Positions 1-4,265 of a stretch of DNA of 6,565 bases are shown in pieces. The stretch is from Fidelibacterota bacterium (lineage in GTDB: Bacteria > Fidelibacterota > Marinisomatia > SCGC-AAA003-L08 > D37C17). The stretch's first letter is position 1. Each line of letters starts with the position of its first letter. The notes under the pieces were generated by a model. The model was not told the origin of the DNA. It searched no databases and saw nothing but the letters and a program-made list of their open reading frames with translations. The DNA is taken from NCBI GenBank assembly GCA_002705605.1, contig PAJD01000024.1:101078-107642 (forward strand), read 5' to 3'. Position numbers and translations under genes: made by a program.

Positions 1-1818
1 AATAATAATGTTGCTTGTAATGAAGCTAATGATTGGCAAGATGAAGTTAGATCTGTCGCAATGATTTTAACATCAGGAGGTTCAAGAATTTGTACGGGAT
101 CATTAGTAAATAATGGTTCTCAAGATTTAGCTCCATATTTTTTAACAGCCAATCATTGTCTCGGTGGTAATAATTCTTGGATTTTTATGTTTAATTATGA
201 AAGTCCTTCATGTAATAATCAGAATGGCCCAACAAATATGACAGTATCAGGTTCCAGTTTGTTAGTAAGTAGTTCATCATCAGATGTCGCATTATTACTG
301 TTAAATGAAACACCTCCTGAAAGTTACAATGTGCATTATGCTGGTTGGGATGTATCTGGTAATATTCCAAGTATTCCTGTAGGTATTCATCACCCCTCTG
401 GTGATATTAAAAAAATATCCTTTGATTATGATAATGCATCTAATAGTGGAAATTTTTGGGATGTAGATAGTTGGGATGATGGAACTACAGAGCCTGGGTC
501 ATCAGGATCACCACTATTTGATGGTATATCTCATAGAATTATTGGACAATTATACGGCGGAGTTGCATCATGTACAAATTTTGGTTATGATACCTATGGA
601 AAAACATCAGTATCATGGGGATTAGGCCTTAGTGATTACTTAGATCCAAATAATTTAGGACTGAGTTATATTGATGGTATTGATGCGATTGATTTACCAG
701 AACCACAATTAAGTTATTCTAATATTGATTTATTATTTGAACTTTCAGATGGAGAAACAGATTTCTCATCATTTACAATATCAAATGTTGGAGAAGAAGA
801 ATCAGTATTAACATATTCTATAAGTGTTAATCAATTTGAGAATCCTCAAGGTGGTCCTGATATTGCACAAAATTATTGGACTGATTCAGAAAGTGAATTA
901 ACACTTAACTCTGATTGGATAGATATATCAAATATTGGAACAATATATAATTTCCAAACTAATGATATTGCAGGGGAAATGATAGACATAGGGTTTGAAT
1001 TTCCTTTTTATAATAATACTTATACAGAAATGTTTATTAATCCAAATGGTTGGGTTGGATTTGAAAATGATAACAATAATTGGGATAATATCTCGATTCC
1101 TTCAAATCAAGCTCCAAGGCCAGCAATATTTGGTTTTTGGGATGATTTAAATCCTATAAATGATTTTTGTGATTCTTGTTCTGGAGAAGTTTATTATCAT
1201 TCCAATCAAGATAGAATGGTAGTTTGGTTTAGTAATGTTTCTCATTGGCCTACATATTTTGATAATAGTATTTATAATTTTCAAATTGTTATGTATAAAA
1301 GCGGAGATGTAAAATTTAACTATAATTTAATGGAAGGTGATTTTACTTCTGCAACAATAGGTATGCAAAATTCTAATGGAGATTCAGGGTTAATGATGGC
1401 ATATAACTCTAGTTACGCTGAAAATAATTTAACCACATTAATTTCAAAAGGTCCACAGTGGGTTGGGTTAAACAACATTGGTAATCTTTCAGTTTCAGGA
1501 GATATTATGGAGGGATATTCTGAATCTTTAAATCTTATATTAGAAAATAATCAACTTCAAAATGAAATATATACTGCATATTTAAATATTAGCTCTAATG
1601 CAAGTGAATCTATATCTCTACCTATTGAGTTATTAAATATTGGTGGTGGATTAGTAGGTGATGTAAATAATGATAGCATTATAAATGTATCAGATATCGT
1701 AGTAGCTGTTAATTTAGTATTAACTTCAGAATATAATTATTATGCAGATTTAAATTCTGATGGATCTGTAAATGTATCAGATATTGTTATTTTAGTTAAC
1801 TTAATACTTCAAAATTAA
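1..1818 (+). CDS. Secreted lysyl-endopeptidase-like serine protease with C-terminal dockerin-like module (5' partial)
   Basis: This is an exported endopeptidase of the trypsin fold, closest to Achromobacter lysyl endopeptidase (API). The frame is open to base 1, so the ATG at 61 is internal and the signal and propeptide lie outside the window. Numbering from the first codon, residues 1-230 are the protease. The catalytic triad is His52 (TANHC), Asp95 (SSSDVALL) and Ser168 (TEPGSSGSP). Asp197 aligns with API Asp225, the lysine-specificity residue. Cysteines 6, 31, 53, 71 and 191 match API disulfide positions. Residues about 235-547 form a beta-sandwich stalk: a BACON-like start, an inserted nidogen-like domain (motif GFEFPFYNNTY) with a CDSC pair at 390-393, then a BACON-like end. 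Residues 553-604 are two dockerin-like calcium loops. The subtilase gene follows after one base, so the two are probably co-transcribed. The family call is firm; lysine specificity is inferred from alignment to API as I recall it. Confidence 0.93.
   Translation, partial: NNNVACNEANDWQDEVRSVAMILTSGGSRICTGSLVNNGSQDLAPYFLTANHCLGGNNSWIFMFNYESPSCNNQNGPTNMTVSGSSLLVSSSSSDVALLLLNETPPESYNVHYAGWDVSGNIPSIPVGIHHPSGDIKKISFDYDNASNSGNFWDVDSWDDGTTEPGSSGSPLFDGISHRIIGQLYGGVASCTNFGYDTYGKTSVSWGLGLSDYLDPNNLGLSYIDGIDAIDLPEPQLSYSNIDLLFELSDGETDFSSFTISNVGEEESVLTYSISVNQFENPQGGPDIAQNYWTDSESELTLNSDWIDISNIGTIYNFQTNDIAGEMIDIGFEFPFYNNTYTEMFINPNGWVGFENDNNNWDNISIPSNQAPRPAIFGFWDDLNPINDFCDSCSGEVYYHSNQDRMVVWFSNVSHWPTYFDNSIYNFQIVMYKSGDVKFNYNLMEGDFTSATIGMQNSNGDSGLMMAYNSSYAENNLTTLISKGPQWVGLNNIGNLSVSGDIMEGYSESLNLILENNQLQNEIYTAYLNISSNASESISLPIELLNIGGGLVGDVNNDSIINVSDIVVAVNLVLTSEYNYYADLNSDGSVNVSDIVILVNLILQN
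1657..1815 (+). other. Dockerin-like tandem calcium-loop module of the lysyl endopeptidase
   Basis: Two copies of an EF-hand-like loop plus a hydrophobic helix end the protein. Loop 1 is at residues 554-565, with Asp554, Asn556, Asp558 and Asp565 in the ligand positions. Loop 2 is at 583-594, with Asp583, Asn585, Asp587 and Asp594. Each is followed by a similar helix (NVSDIVVAVNLVL and NVSDIVILVNLIL). Only two residues follow the last helix, so the module is the extreme C-terminus. The loops match type I dockerin repeats, but a cohesin partner is not visible here. A role in surface retention or sorting is inference. Confidence 0.85.
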
Positions 1819-1822
1819 TATG
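1802..1822 (+). promoter_or_regulatory. One-base gene junction and start site without Shine-Dalgarno
   Basis: The TAA stop at 1816-1818 is followed by a single T and then the ATG at 1820. In the frame of the second gene a TAA at 1802-1804 closes the way upstream, and the only other near-start codon in between is a weak ATT, so ATG 1820 is effectively fixed. The bases before it (ACTTCAAAATTAAT) contain no GGAGG-like sequence. Initiation probably relies on ribosomes finishing the upstream gene, or on an AT-rich, unstructured leader. Confidence 0.7.
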
Positions 1823-3814
1823 TATTATTTCTTGATTATTGCAGTTTTTTTTAATTTTTTATTTTCTAATAATATTTGGGAAAATAAATTATTGTTTTGT
1901 ATTAAAAAACAAGCAGATCCTCTTATAATCAAAGAAAATAATATTATAAATAATGATGAATTAAATCAGACTTTAAATGATTTTGATAATTTATTAATTG
2001 AGCAGTGGCTTAATGGAGCAACAGAAGATGATTTTGATAATGATATATATTTAAATAGAATTTATCGAATTACTATTTTGGATAATAATATTGATTATTT
2101 AAATAAAATTAAACAGACTTTAGAGTCTCTTGATTTTGTTCATTCGGTTGAATATGAGTATTATAGAAAACCATTATATACACCAAATGACCAATATTAT
2201 AATAATCAATGGTTTTTACCAGATATTAATTCCAATTTAGTTTGGGATTTATGGACTGATAATGGGTTAATTCCTGGAGATAGAGATGTTATTTTAGCCT
2301 CAGTTGATCTTGGTGTTAATTGGAGCCATCCTGATTTACGTAATAACTTATGGCAAAATTTAGGTGAAGATGCTGATGGTGATGGACGTACAATTGAAGG
2401 ATCTGGCAATAATTGGTACTTAGACCCAGGTGATTTAAATGGAATTGACGATGATGATTGGGATAATAATTCTAGCACTTATATAGATGATTTAATTGGA
2501 TGGGATCCATCTGGAATTAGCGGTATGGATGATAATGATCCTGATCCACCAAATTCAGGTGGGTGGTCACATGGAACACATGTTGCTGGACTTTTATCAG
2601 GAACAACTGATAATTCAACAGGTATTTCATCTACTGCATTTAATTGTAGTATTATGTCTGTTAAAGTATCAACTGAAAATCAACAAAATGATATATATAT
2701 AACTGATGGATTTGATGGAATACTTTATGCATCTAAAGCAGGATATTTTTCGAAAGGTTTCTCAATAGTAAATAATAGTTGGGGAGGTTTAGGGTATAGT
2801 CAATATGAGCAAAGTGTTATTAATACATGTTTTAATCAGTATAATACTATAATTGTTTGTGCTGGAGGAAATGGTGGTGATTGGAATAGTAGTTCAGGTG
2901 AATCTAATGCATCTCATTATCCTTCAGGTTATGATAATGTAGTTTCTGTTTGTCCAATTGGTACAAACAATTCATGGAATCATTGGGCTACTTATGGCCC
3001 AACTGTTGACTTAGCATCACCTGGAGAAAGTATTAGAAGTTGTACTGGGAATAGCAGTTATCAAAGTTGGGATGGTTCATCAATGGCTTCACCAGTTGCT
3101 GCGAGTGTATTTGGATTATTAAAATCATACAATATGGATTGGAACAATGAAATGATTCAGACTATGGTATTAGAGACAGCTAATCCAGTGATTTATAATA
3201 CTAATACTGAAACTTATCTTCAAGGAATGCTAGGCAGAGGCAAGGTAGATGCCTTAAATGCAATAACTACTCCTTTATTTCCTAAGCTTGAATATTCTGG
3301 AGAGGATATTGTTATCCTTAATGATAATGATGGTTCAATTAATCCAGGTGAACAAATTAATTTATCTGTAATATTATTTAATAATACAGACTGGGGAAAT
3401 GCTACAAATGTTTCATTATTTTTGGAATCAGCTGCTAATGTTGTAATTACCAATCAAAATATCTTTATTGGAGATATAAATTCTGGTGATGTTGGAATTA
3501 ATATTGAAGAACCTTTTGAAATATTATTTAATCCTAGTATTATGGAATCTGATATTGTTTTTACATTAAATATAACTTCTAATCAAAGTGGCTATATATC
3601 ATACAATCAGTCATTCCAAATTGAATTGTCAGTAATAGAAAATCAAGTAATGTTAGGTGATATAAATTCTGATTTATTAATAAATGTATTAGATGTTGTT
3701 CAATTGGTAAATATAATTCTTACTAATTCATCAAGTGAAGCTGCAGATTTAAATCAAGATAATACGATAAATGTTCAGGATATTATTTTGCTCATTAATT
3801 TAATTTTAGGATAA
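1820..3814 (+). CDS. Secreted subtilisin-like serine protease (family S8) with C-terminal dockerin-like module
   Basis: This complete 664-residue exported subtilase is expected to cleave proteins outside the cell. Residues 1-16 are a signal peptide (MYYFLIIAVFFNFLFS) with no positive charge in its n-region. Residues about 20-118 look like an inhibitory propeptide, with an I9-like end around YRITILDNN and VHSVEYEY. The catalytic domain spans about 125-485: Asp163 (ASVDLGVNWSHPDL), His251 (SHGTHVAG), oxyanion Asn351 (AGGNGG) and Ser421 (DGSSMASP). The Asp-His gap is 88 residues against 32 in subtilisin; it is filled by an Asp/Asn-rich insert with a DADGDG loop, likely calcium binding. Residues about 488-606 form a beta-sandwich domain of the kind found after secreted proteases, and 613-663 are a dockerin-like pair. 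It follows the lysyl-endopeptidase gene by one base and probably shares its transcript. The family is certain; the substrate is unknown. Confidence 0.96.
   Translation: MYYFLIIAVFFNFLFSNNIWENKLLFCIKKQADPLIIKENNIINNDELNQTLNDFDNLLIEQWLNGATEDDFDNDIYLNRIYRITILDNNIDYLNKIKQTLESLDFVHSVEYEYYRKPLYTPNDQYYNNQWFLPDINSNLVWDLWTDNGLIPGDRDVILASVDLGVNWSHPDLRNNLWQNLGEDADGDGRTIEGSGNNWYLDPGDLNGIDDDDWDNNSSTYIDDLIGWDPSGISGMDDNDPDPPNSGGWSHGTHVAGLLSGTTDNSTGISSTAFNCSIMSVKVSTENQQNDIYITDGFDGILYASKAGYFSKGFSIVNNSWGGLGYSQYEQSVINTCFNQYNTIIVCAGGNGGDWNSSSGESNASHYPSGYDNVVSVCPIGTNNSWNHWATYGPTVDLASPGESIRSCTGNSSYQSWDGSSMASPVAASVFGLLKSYNMDWNNEMIQTMVLETANPVIYNTNTETYLQGMLGRGKVDALNAITTPLFPKLEYSGEDIVILNDNDGSINPGEQINLSVILFNNTDWGNATNVSLFLESAANVVITNQNIFIGDINSGDVGINIEEPFEILFNPSIMESDIVFTLNITSNQSGYISYNQSFQIELSVIENQVMLGDINSDLLINVLDVVQLVNIILTNSSSEAADLNQDNTINVQDIILLINLILG
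3656..3811 (+). other. Dockerin-like tandem calcium-loop module of the subtilase
   Basis: Loop 1 covers residues 614-625 (Asp614, Asn616, Asp618, Asp625) and loop 2 covers 643-654 (Asp643, Asn645, Asp647, Asp654). They are followed by hydrophobic helices (NVLDVVQLVNIIL and NVQDIILLINLIL). The module ends one residue before the stop. Its spacing and helix pattern match the module ending the upstream protease, although the two catalytic domains are unrelated. This points to a shared localisation or partner signal, which is inference. Confidence 0.85.
3806..3814. other. Tail-to-tail overlap of the subtilase and rnhA genes
   Basis: The subtilase stop (TAA, 3812-3814, + strand) lies beyond the rnhA stop (TAA read on the - strand, 3806-3808), so the last nine bases of both genes coincide. 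No intergenic space is left for a terminator. Any hairpin ending either transcript must lie inside the opposing gene, and I see no obvious GC-rich stem with a T-run there. Transcripts from both sides would overlap as antisense unless stopped by another mechanism. Confidence 0.9.
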
Positions 3815-4246
3815 GTTATCAATAATCGCTTGGTTAGCTAGCTCATCAGCTTTCTCATTACCAGGATTACCAGTATGACCTCTAACCCATTTCCATGTAA
3901 TAGTGTGATTATTTGTAAGATTATCTAATTTCTCCCAAAGATGTTTATTTTTAACTGGTTTTTTATTAGCTGTTCTCCAACCCTTTTTCTTCCAATTATC
4001 GATCCATTTTGTTATACCATCTTTTACATAGTTTGAATCAGTTATAATTGTAATTTCAGATTTTGATTTAATAATTGATAAAGCTTCAATAACAGCAGTT
4101 AATTCCATAATATTATTTGTAGTATCTAACGAAAATCCATTTATTTCTTTTTTATGTTCATTATATTGTAAGAGTGCTCCCCATCCTCCCGGACCTGGAT
4201 TTCCCTTGCATGCACCATCAGTATATATATATATCTTGTTGCTCAT
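3806..4246 (-). CDS. rnhA: Ribonuclease HI
   Basis: This cytoplasmic endonuclease cuts the RNA strand of RNA-DNA hybrids using Mg2+. It removes R-loops and primer remnants. The protein is complete at 146 residues, close to the 155 of the E. coli enzyme. All active-site residues fall at the same numbers as in E. coli: Asp10 (YTDGACKGNPGPGGWG), Glu48 (NNIMELTA), Asp70 (TDSNYV), His124 (VRGHTGNPGNEKAD) and Asp134. The Trp/Lys-rich basic protrusion that grips the hybrid is present at about residues 81-104. The gene starts 9 bases after the stop of the outer-membrane protein gene on the same strand, so it is probably the downstream member of that operon. No functional link to that neighbour is evident. 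Its 3' end overlaps the subtilase gene by 9 bases. The identification is essentially certain. Confidence 0.98.
   Translation of the reverse strand: MSNKIYIYTDGACKGNPGPGGWGALLQYNEHKKEINGFSLDTTNNIMELTAVIEALSIIKSKSEITIITDSNYVKDGITKWIDNWKKKGWRTANKKPVKNKHLWEKLDNLTNNHTITWKWVRGHTGNPGNEKADELANQAIIDNLS
4222..4234. repeat. Short TA dinucleotide tract in the 5' end of rnhA
   Basis: A perfect 13-base alternating TA run lies within codons 5-9 of rnhA, encoding the IYIY stretch of the first beta strand. A two-base slip here would shift the frame right after the start. The run is short and the protein strand it encodes is normal for RNase HI, so it is most likely just a result of AT-rich codon choice. Confidence 0.5.
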
Positions 4247-4265
4247 ATTTATAATTTAAAAATCA
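4247..4265 (-). promoter_or_regulatory. Nine-base gap and rnhA start site without Shine-Dalgarno
   Basis: Read on the - strand, the outer-membrane gene ends with TAA at 4258-4256, followed by ATTATAAAT and then the rnhA ATG at 4246. There is no purine-rich Shine-Dalgarno match; the leader is all A and T. The ATG choice is supported because the RNase HI catalytic Asp falls at residue 10, as in E. coli. The gap is too small for a separate promoter and terminator, so co-transcription with the upstream gene is likely. Confidence 0.65.

Noticed and set aside
61..63. ATG at 61 as the start of the first protease
   Set aside because: The frame is open to base 1 and the 20 residues before it (NNNVACNEAND, DEVRSVA) align with the mature lysyl-endopeptidase N-terminal region. 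Starting at 61 would remove a structural cysteine and the signal peptide.
2206..2478. Open frame of 90 codons on the - strand inside the subtilase gene
   Set aside because: It lies wholly antisense to conserved subtilase sequence around the catalytic Asp, has no recognisable motif, and its Ser/Pro-rich composition is that of a reverse-strand shadow.
2496..2702. Open frame of 68 codons on the + strand in another frame of the subtilase gene
   Set aside because: It overlaps the codons of the catalytic His region, where the main frame is clearly constrained, and shows no start signal or domain.
3220..3453. Open frame of 77 codons on the - strand inside the subtilase gene
   Set aside because: It is antisense to the beta-sandwich domain, has no supporting motif and no plausible upstream leader.
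1657..3811. A cellulosome or polysaccharide-degrading complex suggested by the dockerin-like repeats
   Set aside because: Both tagged proteins are proteases, no cohesin, scaffoldin or glycoside hydrolase is present, and such repeats are common C-terminal tags in marine bacteria without cellulosomes.
3815..4255. A toxin-antitoxin or defence module built around RNase HI
   Set aside because: The protein has all canonical RNase HI residues and normal length with no extra domain, and neither neighbour is a defence gene.
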